Source: Nitrospira sp.
Lineage (GTDB): Bacteria > Nitrospirota > Nitrospiria > Nitrospirales > Nitrospiraceae
Assembly (NCBI GenBank): GCA_025360665.1
Contig: JANYBU010000175.1
Span: forward strand, 1 to 6,867
Direction of reading: 5' to 3'
DNA: 6,867 nucleotides
Each line of letters starts with the position of its first letter. Position 1 is the first letter of the stretch. A program made the translations under genes and the position numbers. Under the pieces are notes generated by a model. That model did not search any database. It was not told the DNA's origin and worked only from the letters and a program-made list of their open reading frames with translations. Shown piece after piece: positions 1 to 6,235 of the stretch.

Positions 1-2
1 AA

Positions 3-557
3 TTTCCCTTGTTGCTGGCCGCTGAATGGGGTCAGCCGGAGCGCCTTCTAAAGTTGCTCGATCTATCCGACACGCCGCAGGCCAGAAAGTTCAAAATTAT
101 TTCTCTCTTAGGCGAGATGCAAGCCGACGAGGCCTTGCCGAAGCTGAAAGAGGTGCTCAAGGATCGTGACCTGGCGAAACAAGCGATTGGGGCGATGGGC
201 AATCTCGGCAAAGAGGGCATTCCGCTCTTGGTTGAGATCATGAATACGTCACCGGATCTCGAGGTGCAAGGCGCAGCAGCCAAGGGGTTGGGCCAACTCG
301 GCGGACTACATGGGGATGCCTCGGTCGTGCCGCCGCTGCTGGCCAAGCTGAAGGATCCCAAGACAGACTGGTCCGTGCTCACGGAAGTGGCCTGGGCTTT
401 GGGAAAAATTCCGGACAAGCGATCGATCCAGCCGCTCTATGATCTCGACAAGACACTACAAGCCATGCGCGATCCGGAGAACGTGCCGTTGAAGAAACTC
501 AAGGAGGCGGTGTTCTGGTCGATCAAACAGTGCGATACGTGGGATCAGTTCAGCTAA
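3..557 (+). CDS. HEAT-repeat protein, 3' part (enters from left edge)
   Basis: The reading frame is open to the left edge, so the 184 visible residues are probably only the C-terminal part. A TTG at 9 could serve as a start, but no ribosome binding site can be seen. The protein is built from helical pairs of roughly 30 residues typical of HEAT or PBS-lyase-like repeats. Examples are the segments around DEALPKLKEVLKDRDLAKQA, EGIPLLVEIMNTSPDLEVQG, SVVPPLLAKLKDPKTDWSVL and SIQPLYDL, each followed by an alanine/glycine-rich helix such as AIGAMGNLG or AAAKGLGQLG. Such repeats form solenoids that bind proteins or act as scaffolds, and they do not point to a specific reaction. There is no signal peptide or membrane segment in the visible part. 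The partner cannot be named from this sequence. The family call is secure; the function is unknown. Confidence 0.8.
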   Translation, partial: FPLLLAAEWGQPERLLKLLDLSDTPQARKFKIISLLGEMQADEALPKLKEVLKDRDLAKQAIGAMGNLGKEGIPLLVEIMNTSPDLEVQGAAAKGLGQLGGLHGDASVVPPLLAKLKDPKTDWSVLTEVAWALGKIPDKRSIQPLYDLDKTLQAMRDPENVPLKKLKEAVFWSIKQCDTWDQFS

Positions 558-628
558 GATCTGCTACCGGCCGTAGGCCTCAGTTTGCGGACGGATCTTT
601 CTAGGCCATACCCCTAGCCGCCTGTTCA

Positions 629-1124
629 ATGCTTGGGATTGTTCTGCTTCCTCTGATAGTGGGCAGCCACTTTTATTTGATTGCCACACAGTCGCACGCT
701 GCACCAATTACAGATGAACAGATCGGTCGGCCTCCGTGCTATGCCAACAGTGCCTGTCGGGGACCTGATCTAGGACCCAACGATCGACACGGATGGGTCA
801 CGACGATTCATCCAGTGCGTGCGATAAGTACAACCACACGCCAACCTCGCACTGTTTCCTCGGCTATGCCGCGATGGCACAAATTTGGAAGCCGTCAGAA
901 GAGCGGGAACCACGGATACCCTGGCGGTTATTAAGGCGCTTGATGGGCATGAGTTTGATGGGCTGAAAGAAGGGCGATCTTACTTCCGGTCATGGGACCA
1001 TCAGCATGTCCTGGTCGGTGAAGCGTTCGGAAAGGAATTGAGGCTCGGACATTACAGGATTCTGGCAACGGTGCCGGGAGAGACGGTCGCGGGAAAACTC
1101 GAGCAGACCACCTGTTGCTTCTAA
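629..1124 (+). pseudogene. Degraded ABC-transporter substrate-binding protein (LivK/Peripla_BP_6 type)
   Basis: The last part, from the TTG at 885 to the TAA at 1122-1124, reads LEAVRRAGTTDTLAVIKAL, then HEFDG, DHQ and a final VPGE...C stretch. This is the usual C-terminus of periplasmic branched-chain amino acid/amide-binding proteins. The homology continues upstream only in other frames. Positions 825-885 read DKYNHTPTSHCFLGYAAMAQI in a second frame. Positions about 783-815 read IDTDGSRRFIQ, back in the frame of the C-terminus, which then meets a stop at 825-827. At least two single-base shifts, near 815-825 and near 885, therefore break the gene. A separate open frame from ATG 629 begins with a signal-peptide-like stretch (LGIVLLPLIVGSHFYLIATQSHA) and may be the old N-terminus. 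The family is usually about 400 residues long; only about 165 codons fit here, so most of the middle is missing. The C-terminal assignment is strong. The link to the 629 start is inference. Confidence 0.72.
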
Positions 1125-1140
1125 CCGAGAGGTCCATCAA

Positions 1141-1199
1141 GAGGAAGGGGCTCTTCCCACTGGGAAGGGGCTCTTCCCACTGGGAAGAGCCCCTTCTTT
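1141..1199. terminator. Strong hairpin terminator with duplicated arm, between convergent genes
   Basis: Positions 1165-1179 and 1181-1195 are perfect 15-base inverted repeats, and the stem extends by a G-C pair at 1164/1196. On the + strand the stem is followed by TTCTTT. The left arm is duplicated: 1141-1160 and 1161-1180 are the same 20-mer apart from two bases near its start, so either copy can pair with the right arm. The site lies 17-72 bp after the stop of the transporter relic (+ strand) and 39-97 bp after the stop of the OmpA-family gene (- strand). It probably ends transcription from both sides. The T-run is short, so the + strand role is better supported than the - strand role. Confidence 0.75.
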
Positions 1200-1237
1200 G
1201 CTGCAGGCTCAGGAAGAAATGAATCCTTCCTTTACCG

Positions 1238-2230
1238 TTACTTGACGATCACTTCAACGCGGCGGTTCTTGGCACGCCCCGCTGCTGTGTTGTTGCTGGC
1301 AATCGGGTTGCTGTCCCCCTGGCCTTCGGCCGAGAGGTTGCTGCTCACACCGCCGTCCCGTAGCGCCTGAGCAGCACTATTGGCACGAGCGTCCGAGAGC
1401 TCCTTATTGGACGGGAACTTCTTCTGCAACAAACCCTTGATGGCAACGTTGTCGGTGTATCCCGCCACGTGCACCTGCTTTTCCGAGAAGTCTTTGAGGA
1501 CGCCGCCCACACGCTTCAAGGCATCGGTTCCGCCGGCCTTCAGCTGGTCTTGCCCCGAATCGAACAGCAGGCTGGAAGCCAAATTGATCGTGAGGACGTC
1601 GCCGGATTGGTGGACCGACACCGTGCCTTTAGAAATTTCCGGTTGCAGCGCTTTCAGCAGATCCTTTTCAGCCTTGGCGAGGCTGCCCTTAGTCTGGTCC
1701 AGCTGGCTTCGTAGATCGGTTACGCGGGCTTCACAGTCCGCCAGCTGTTTTTCGAGATCCGTGATCCGTTGTCTGGCAGCGGCCAGCTCGGCGGCGAGTT
1801 TGTCTTTGTCGCCGGCAACGCCGCCCATCGCGGCGAGCTGTGCCTCGAGATCAGCGGTGCGCTGCTTCGCGGCAGCTAACTGTCGCTCCAGATCGCCGGT
1901 ACCGGAGCGAAGGGAGGCGATCTCCCGATCGCGGTCGGCGAGCTGTCGTCCCAGATCGCTCACGCGGCTGCTCAGGGCGCCATTCTGCTTCCGTGCTGCA
2001 TCCAGCTCGGCAGCTAGCCGTTGACGCTCTTTTTCGAGAGCCGCGAGACGGGCGGCCGTATCCTTCGATGCATTGTCGGCCATATCCTTCGATGCATCGG
2101 AGGCGGGACATTGATCGTGTTGCGCATAGCCGTACCAACGGTCAATACAAACGGCAGGCTGTTTCAAGTACGAACAGCCTGCCAGAGCGACCAAGCTTGT
2201 TGCTAGGATGGCGGTTTTGAATGCCTGCAT
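1238..2230 (-). CDS. OmpA-family peptidoglycan-associated lipoprotein with coiled coil
   Basis: 330 residues. The ATG at 2230 is chosen over an upstream ATG (11 codons earlier) because AGGAGG lies 8 bases before it and the protein then opens with a clean lipoprotein signal, LVALAGC, with the lipidated cysteine at residue 19. Cys28 and Cys41 could form a disulfide in the mature N-terminus. Residues about 58-195 are an Ala/Leu/Arg/Glu-rich heptad region, predicted to be a long coiled coil. Residues about 211-330 are an OmpA C-terminal domain: the FDSG segment, GYTD at 257-260, NKELSDARA at 275-283, the G-GDSNP segment and the GRAKNRRVEV end. In this family these residues hold the meso-diaminopimelate stem peptide of peptidoglycan. 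The protein is likely a lipid-anchored tether between a membrane (probably outer) and the cell wall, with the coiled coil as spacer. It has no beta-barrel, so it is not a classical OmpA porin. The closest general analogues are Pal/YiaD-type lipoproteins. Confidence 0.9.
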   Translation of the reverse strand: MQAFKTAILATSLVALAGCSYLKQPAVCIDRWYGYAQHDQCPASDASKDMADNASKDTAARLAALEKERQRLAAELDAARKQNGALSSRVSDLGRQLADRDREIASLRSGTGDLERQLAAAKQRTADLEAQLAAMGGVAGDKDKLAAELAAARQRITDLEKQLADCEARVTDLRSQLDQTKGSLAKAEKDLLKALQPEISKGTVSVHQSGDVLTINLASSLLFDSGQDQLKAGGTDALKRVGGVLKDFSEKQVHVAGYTDNVAIKGLLQKKFPSNKELSDARANSAAQALRDGGVSSNLSAEGQGDSNPIASNNTAAGRAKNRRVEVIVK

Positions 2231-2236
2231 AATGAT

Positions 2237-2245
2237 CTCCTCCTT
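2237..2245 (-). promoter_or_regulatory. Ribosome binding site of the OmpA-family lipoprotein
   Basis: On the - strand this reads AAGGAGGAG, nearly a full match to the anti-Shine-Dalgarno partner, with 8 bases between the AGGAGG core and the ATG at 2230. It settles the start: the upstream in-frame ATG would place this site inside the coding region and would put charged residues ahead of the lipoprotein signal. Confidence 0.8.
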
Positions 2246-2277
2246 CTGGATCGCGCGGGTCATCTATCGTGTGAGTC

Positions 2278-2299
2278 TTCCCACCCCGCATCGTGGGAA
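2278..2299. promoter_or_regulatory. Inverted repeat upstream of the lipoprotein gene (possible operator)
   Basis: TTCCCAC at 2278-2284 and GTGGGAA at 2293-2299 are perfect 7-base inverted repeats separated by 8 bases, 48-69 bp upstream of the lipoprotein ATG. The distance suits a regulator binding site or a hairpin in the 5' leader. No regulator can be named and the arms are short, so this is tentative. Confidence 0.3.
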
Positions 2300-2320
2300 T
2301 CTCCTAGCAACGGTGGTGAT

Positions 2321-2508
2321 TAGGAGCCTGTCCGACATTGACCGTTCTACTGCGGTGAACGATTCGCAACCATCTGCTTCGTTCTCGGTCTAAAAAAATC
2401 CTCAACGTATTCCAGTGAATACGCCTCCGGTTTCTCCAGGCCTGCGGCCTCGCATCTGGCCGCACCTCCTTCGCCTCGTCACAAACAGTAATGTCGGAAA
2501 GGCTCCTA
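2321..2508. mobile_element. MITE-like element with terminal inverted repeats and TA flanks
   Basis: Reading inward from each end, the left terminus is TAGGAGCCTGTCCGACATT and the right terminus (reverse complement) is TAGGAGCCTTTCCGACATT. They match at 18 of 19 positions, and weaker similarity continues inward (GACCGTT against ACTGTT). If the outer TA on each side is the duplicated target, the element is 184 bp and encodes no protein. TA duplication is typical of the IS630/Tc1-mariner group and of some IS5-group elements, so this is probably a non-autonomous derivative or remnant. It sits between mscL and the lipoprotein gene, and its right end contains the mscL stop codon. The inverted repeat is seen directly; mobility is inferred. 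Confidence 0.55.
2392..2463 (-). terminator. Structured segment with T7 run, possible mscL terminator
   Basis: Read on the - strand, downstream of mscL, this holds a 6-bp stem (2463-2458 with 2449-2444, 8-base loop). It is followed by a 7-bp stem CGTATTC/GAATACG (2423-2417 with 2412-2406, 4-base loop), and then seven T after a 7-base spacer (2398-2392). The gap between stem and T-run is longer than in a standard intrinsic terminator, so efficiency is uncertain. It lies inside the putative mobile element. Confidence 0.4.
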
Positions 2509-2928
2509 GTGGCGGCCTTTCAGAGCGTCGCGGATCTCCATCAATAGTTTCTCTTCGTTGGTCGGCCCTGCCGGTGGTGCTGGAGGCGCCGGAGGCGCTT
2601 CTTTCTTAAGCCGGTTGACCTGCTTGACCAACATGAAGATCACGAACGCAATGATGATGAAGTCGAAGACGCTTTGCAGAAACACCCCGTAGTTGAGCGT
2701 CGGGGCTCCCGCGGCTTTCGCGGCTGCAAGAGACGGCTGTGGCGTCCCTGACAGATTGAGGAAGAGACTCGAGAAATCGACCTTGCCCATCAGCAAGCCG
2801 ATAGGCGGCATGAGCACATCGCTGACCAGCGAGGAGACGATTTTCCCGAATGCTCCGCCGATGATCACACCGATCGCCATGTCGAGCACGTTGCCCTTCA
2901 TGGCGAAGTCTTTGAATTCTTTCAGCAT
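2506..2928 (-). CDS. mscL: Large-conductance mechanosensitive channel MscL
   Basis: 140 residues, the usual MscL size. The protein forms a homopentameric inner-membrane channel that opens under membrane tension and releases solutes during hypo-osmotic shock. The N-terminus KEFKDFAMKGNVLDMAIGVI carries the amphipathic N-helix and the start of the first membrane segment (about 13-45), including GGAFGKIVSSLV and the conserved MPP at 40-42. A periplasmic loop of about 30 residues follows. The second membrane segment (about 79-104) includes NYGVFLQSVFDFIIIAFVIF. A proline-rich linker, APPAPPAPPAG, joins it to the C-terminal helix NEEKLLMEIRDALK, which bundles in the cytoplasm. The ATG at 2928 has GAGGAG 5 bases upstream. 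The gene follows the DUF481-type gene by 49 bp on the same strand and is probably co-transcribed with it. The TAG stop lies inside the end of a putative mobile element, and the protein ends just after the LKGRH that follows the final helix. Confidence 0.97.
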   Translation of the reverse strand: MLKEFKDFAMKGNVLDMAIGVIIGGAFGKIVSSLVSDVLMPPIGLLMGKVDFSSLFLNLSGTPQPSLAAAKAAGAPTLNYGVFLQSVFDFIIIAFVIFMLVKQVNRLKKEAPPAPPAPPAGPTNEEKLLMEIRDALKGRH

Positions 2929-2977
2929 GGTTTCTCCTCACGAGGAATCGGGTTTACTGTGTTGACTACTGTCGGAA

Positions 2978-4084
2978 CTACCGTTTCCTGGTCGTGTCGA
3001 AGTTGTATCCAAGGGTCCAGAGGTACATGTTGTCCGTATCCCCGGTGCCCCTCGCCGGATTGCTGTTAAATCGCGTCGTCACTTGGAAGCCGCTCACGAA
3101 GCCCTCGAATATTTTGAAGCGTACGCCGTTGTCCATCGTCAAATAATAATTCTTGGTATTTTGTAACGATGGGTACAATTCATCGAAGTGGTAGAACGTG
3201 ACCCGATCATCCAAGATCGGCCAGTTGAGTTTGAGCGACCAGCGGCCGCGGAGGGAGGAGGCATCGTCCGCGACCCGGAAGTCCTCATTAAAGTAGGCAA
3301 GACCAGCCTCTGCGTACAATGTCATATCCTTCAAGATGCCCGAGAAATCTCCACGCTCGATAAACTGGTAGCCAGGTCCTGTGGCGAGGGCGGTTCGCAT
3401 TTTCAGATCTTGGAACCGATCGTTTTCAAAGTAGGCGGACGCGAACCAGAAAAACCGTTTGGTGATAAAGAAGTCCAGCTTGATCGTCCCGCGCGCATTT
3501 CGTGCAATGAGGGTATTGGAGTTGTCACCATAGATGTAGCGACCGTTGAGCGACAGGCGGAGCTGCTCACTCCGAGCCACGAAGTCTCCGAGCAAACTGG
3601 CATTTTTCAGATGGCTGTTCCCGGTCGTCTGCGAGTAGCCGCCGGTCAGACTGCCTGAATAGATGACCGGGGCTTGGATAATTGGATTCAGCGCGGTGAT
3701 CGAATCCATCGGAACCTCCAGCGTCCCCCGCAGCGGTTCGGCTCGCACATTGATGGTCCCGTTGGGGCCCTCTGTGGCCGTCCCGATCAGCACCGTTCCT
3801 TCCTTGAGATGAAAGGGGATGGGGTGGTTGATGGCCAGCTTCGACACATTGGCCCAATTTATCTTGACGATATTGTCCGCAGCCGCGGCAGTCTTGATCG
3901 ATAACACCCCGCCGGACATTTCGATGACTTCACCATAGAGCACACCGCCGTCTTTCAACGTCACCACGTCGAGTGGTGCGGGAACCACTGGGGCCTCCCC
4001 CATCGCTGGAGCATCAGCGGCCGCGACAAGTCTCGGTGTCATGAGACAAGCCAAAATAATGAAAAACCAGAGCCACTTTTTCAT
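2978..4084 (-). CDS. DUF481 (YdiY-like) outer-membrane beta-barrel protein
   Basis: 368 residues. The ATG at 4084 has AGGAGG 5 bases upstream. Residues 1-23 form a signal peptide (KKW, hydrophobic core, AAA-D). Residues about 37-135 are two similar small beta modules: VVTLKDGGVLYGEV...INWANVSKL and FHLKEGTVLIGTA...VPMDSITALN. From about residue 140 to the end there are alternating amphipathic strands with many aromatic residues (SGSLTGGYSQTTGNS, LSLNGRYIYG, FFWFASAYFENDRF, LYAEAGLAYFNEDF, YLWTLGYNF), typical of the DUF481 barrel. DUF481 proteins such as E. coli YdiY are predicted outer-membrane proteins linked to salt or acid response, with no firm biochemical role. The barrel sits directly upstream of mscL, which fits an osmotic-stress theme, but that is inference. 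The last strand is followed by a basic TTRKR tail, so there is no C-terminal aromatic residue. Confidence 0.85.
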   Translation of the reverse strand: MKKWLWFFIILACLMTPRLVAAADAPAMGEAPVVPAPLDVVTLKDGGVLYGEVIEMSGGVLSIKTAAAADNIVKINWANVSKLAINHPIPFHLKEGTVLIGTATEGPNGTINVRAEPLRGTLEVPMDSITALNPIIQAPVIYSGSLTGGYSQTTGNSHLKNASLLGDFVARSEQLRLSLNGRYIYGDNSNTLIARNARGTIKLDFFITKRFFWFASAYFENDRFQDLKMRTALATGPGYQFIERGDFSGILKDMTLYAEAGLAYFNEDFRVADDASSLRGRWSLKLNWPILDDRVTFYHFDELYPSLQNTKNYYLTMDNGVRFKIFEGFVSGFQVTTRFNSNPARGTGDTDNMYLWTLGYNFDTTRKR

Positions 4085-4500
4085 CGAACCCTCCTCTCAC
4101 CAGAATGAGTGAATGCCCATGATTCCATCCCCCAGGCGCAGAGGATGCGTTGAGAGTCGAGGTGCTATTCAGCCCAATGTTCCCTAGCTATTTAACTGAG
4201 ACCATCATAGGGACGCAATGATCGCAACTGGAGTAATGGTTGTCGGAAATAAGCAAAGTCAATGCCGTTGACAAGCATAAGACCATTGCATTGAAAATAC
4301 GTACAGAGGAGGAGTGGGCAGATATGTGAGATGGCGGCATTGCTCTGCATATCTGTGGCTTATTTGGACTGGATGGGGGCATTCCGCCACAGACAGGCGG
4401 CGAAAGAATCGGAACGAGTCGAATACAGAGGGAATGTGAATGTGGAGAGTATGATGGCTGAGAGTATGGGTTGATCAGACACTCTCTGCTCGCACTCCTC
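4085..4500. other. 416-bp intergenic region without a convincing gene
   Basis: This separates the AsmA-family gene from the DUF481-type gene, both on the - strand. The right part should hold the 3' end of the AsmA transcript and the left part the leader of the DUF481 gene. I see an exact 8-base inverted repeat (CAGATATG at 4319-4326, CATATCTG at 4348-4355), a small CCGCC/GGCGG hairpin (4384-4388 and 4396-4400), and a 9-base direct repeat GAGAGTATG (4445-4453 and 4460-4468). There is no clear terminator. A 47-codon frame at 4331-4474 (+) has no well-placed ribosome binding site and is not called. Confidence 0.5.
4190..4218 (-). promoter_or_regulatory. Tentative promoter of the DUF481-mscL unit
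   Basis: On the - strand, TTGCGT (4218-4213) and TTAAAT (4195-4190) are separated by 17 bases, about 105 bp upstream of the DUF481 start. The spacing is ideal for a sigma-70-type promoter but the hexamers match only moderately, so this is a guess. Confidence 0.25.
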
Positions 4501-6150
4501 TTATCGGCCTAAGAGTCCTTTCAAAAAGTCCTGGCCTTTTTGTTTGAGGTCGTCCGGCTTGGTCGAGCCTTTGAGGAGATCGCCCAACACTTCTTTCACT
4601 TTCTCCTTCACCTGTTCCTGGATCTTGCCCGTCAAGGCTTTCGAATCTAACCCATACGACGGTGCTTGCACGGTCCCGGTGATGATCAGCGGTAGACTCA
4701 ATCGGCCTTCTTTCATTGCGAGCTTGGCAGCAGGAGAAGCGCCGGCAATCTTTTGACTCAAATCCTGCGATAGGTTGAGGTGCATGGTGAGGTTTAGTGT
4801 CTGATCAAACCCGATGGTGCCTCCCCCCGTGGCCTGGAAGTCGTGGCTATCCATCAAGAGGTGCTGGACATTGATGATCCCTTGTTTGATCGCAAGATCT
4901 GTCTCGATCGTCGAAAACACAGTGGCTTTGGCATTATCGAGCGAGATGCCGGCGACTTTGAGGATAGAGATGGCCTCCTGGAGGAGGTTCACGCCCTCGA
5001 TCTTCCCATCTTTGACGGCGACGTGGCTTGTCCCTTCCAGGGACTTGGTGAGGTCCGGCATGGAGAAACCGCGGCCTTGCAGCGCGAGGTCGGCTCCTGC
5101 TGTCCCGCTGATCGACACTTGTGTCGCCGCGACGGCATCAAGAGCAGGACCGAGCTGGAGTCCTTGGATTGTCATGGTGCTATTGAATGGCAGGGCGGCG
5201 GAACCGGCGATAAGGGTGCCCTGTCCCTTCACCTGTCCGTCGAACAGTTGGAATGAAAGGGCAGTCAGTTTGGCCTCTTGTCCCTTTACCTCCACAGCGA
5301 TCCGGAGATCCTTGATGTCGACCGATTTATTCAGCGGAAGCGTCATCGGTAGATTAGCCGTATTGATCACCGGCGAACTGATGTTCACAGTCGCGTTTTG
5401 GCCAACGGTTTTCCCTGCGATGGTGAAATCAGTTTTCCCCAAGCCAAGTTGAAGATGTATCGAGTCAATATCCGTGGTTTCTTTCAGTGGACCGAAGGTG
5501 CCCTCCAGCGTCACCGGCAGATTGAACGGTTGGACAAGGGCGCTGAAATGCAGGCTCGGGGTTTGGCCGAGACGAATGGAGTGGAGCAGCAACTTCATGT
5601 CCTGCAACACATACTCAGTCGGTTTGGCAGCTGACAGATCACGGTAGGTCAGTGTTCCGCCGACGATAGAGACTCGATCCACGGCCAACAGTGCCATGAT
5701 TTTGAGCGGGCCTTCGGTCGATGGAATCGGCGCCCGCGATGGAGTTTCAGGCAACTCAACGCCTGCACGACCGATGGTCGAGACGTTCAGGACACCGTTC
5801 TTGTTCTTGATGACCGTGATAACAGGAGCTCGGATCGTGATTTCTTCGACCTCGACCTTGCCGCTGAGCAACGGCATGAGTTTGACCCCAACGTCCAGCG
5901 ACGTGAGCGAGGTAAATGGGGTTGCACCAAACGCTGGGTCGTCCAGTACGGTAAACCCGGCCACGCGGGCACCGATCCGCGGCCAGATCGTCAGGCGAAT
6001 ATCTTGTAGCTGAATCTTGCGATTGAGCGCCTCTTCGATCAGCGGCTTATACTGGTCTTGATATTTGTTGAGGTCGATAATGAAGGGCAGCGAAAGGATG
6101 GCTGCCACCATGAAGACGACTAGGATACCAAGCCCGATGAGAATCTTCAT
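4501..6150 (-). CDS. AsmA-family envelope protein
   Basis: 549 residues. The ATG at 6150 is chosen because GGGGAG lies 8 bases upstream and the protein then starts with a single N-terminal membrane anchor (residues about 3-25, ILIGLGILVVFMVAAILSLP). The anchor is followed by the AsmA opening IDLNKYQDQYKPLIEEALNRKI. The frame stays open for a further 100 codons upstream, but that part runs through the tRNA-Ser gene and is not coding. The body is rich in short beta strands. Its C-terminal AsmA_2-like region includes GTSHVAVKDGKIEGVNLLQ (373-391), TDLAIKQGIINVQHLLMDS (417-435), TGGGTIGF (441-448) and LPLIITGTVQAPSYGLDSKAL (487-507). A Lys/Glu-rich helical tail (509-549) ends the protein. AsmA-like proteins are anchored in the inner membrane and project into the periplasm. 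Relatives such as TamB and YhdP bridge to the outer membrane and help lipid transport or outer-membrane assembly. The exact role here is unknown. Confidence 0.88.
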   Translation of the reverse strand: MKILIGLGILVVFMVAAILSLPFIIDLNKYQDQYKPLIEEALNRKIQLQDIRLTIWPRIGARVAGFTVLDDPAFGATPFTSLTSLDVGVKLMPLLSGKVEVEEITIRAPVITVIKNKNGVLNVSTIGRAGVELPETPSRAPIPSTEGPLKIMALLAVDRVSIVGGTLTYRDLSAAKPTEYVLQDMKLLLHSIRLGQTPSLHFSALVQPFNLPVTLEGTFGPLKETTDIDSIHLQLGLGKTDFTIAGKTVGQNATVNISSPVINTANLPMTLPLNKSVDIKDLRIAVEVKGQEAKLTALSFQLFDGQVKGQGTLIAGSAALPFNSTMTIQGLQLGPALDAVAATQVSISGTAGADLALQGRGFSMPDLTKSLEGTSHVAVKDGKIEGVNLLQEAISILKVAGISLDNAKATVFSTIETDLAIKQGIINVQHLLMDSHDFQATGGGTIGFDQTLNLTMHLNLSQDLSQKIAGASPAAKLAMKEGRLSLPLIITGTVQAPSYGLDSKALTGKIQEQVKEKVKEVLGDLLKGSTKPDDLKQKGQDFLKGLLGR

Positions 6151-6177
6151 CGCCACATCTCCCCGTGAGTTCTTTGC

Positions 6178-6206
6178 AGTATAGGAAGTGGACGCGGGAG
6201 GATCAA
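6178..6206 (-). promoter_or_regulatory. Promoter of the AsmA-family gene
   Basis: On the - strand, TTGATC (6206-6201) and TATACT (6183-6178, five of six matches to TATAAT) are separated by exactly 17 bases. The expected start of transcription, around 6171, gives a leader of about 20 bases with the ribosome binding site GGGGAG at 6164-6159. The short leader and good spacing also support the ATG at 6150 as the true start. Confidence 0.6.
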
Positions 6207-6235
6207 TGGCATGACGATGAGCACTGGTGGTCACC

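Noticed and set aside
601..617. CTAGG/CCTAG hairpin after the HEAT-repeat gene
   Set aside because: Only 5 base pairs and no T-run, so it is too weak to call as a terminator.
1380..2024. Long + strand frame inside the lipoprotein gene
   Set aside because: Antisense shadow of the coiled-coil coding region, rich in Ser/Arg/Ala, with no independent start signal.
2231..2263. Upstream ATG of the lipoprotein gene
   Set aside because: It would put MTRAIQKEEII before the lipoprotein signal and place the strong ribosome binding site inside the gene; the ATG at 2230 fits better.
4188..4382. 64-codon frame on the - strand in the gap
   Set aside because: No ribosome binding site, unusual composition and no recognisable domain.
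4331..4474. 47-codon frame (+) with a hydrophobic start, MAALLCISVAYL
   Set aside because: The nearest AGGAGG is about 18 bases upstream, too far for normal initiation, and nothing else supports it; it could be a small membrane peptide but is not called.
4814..5452. Long + strand frame inside the AsmA-family gene
   Set aside because: Antisense shadow; no ribosome binding site and no domain.
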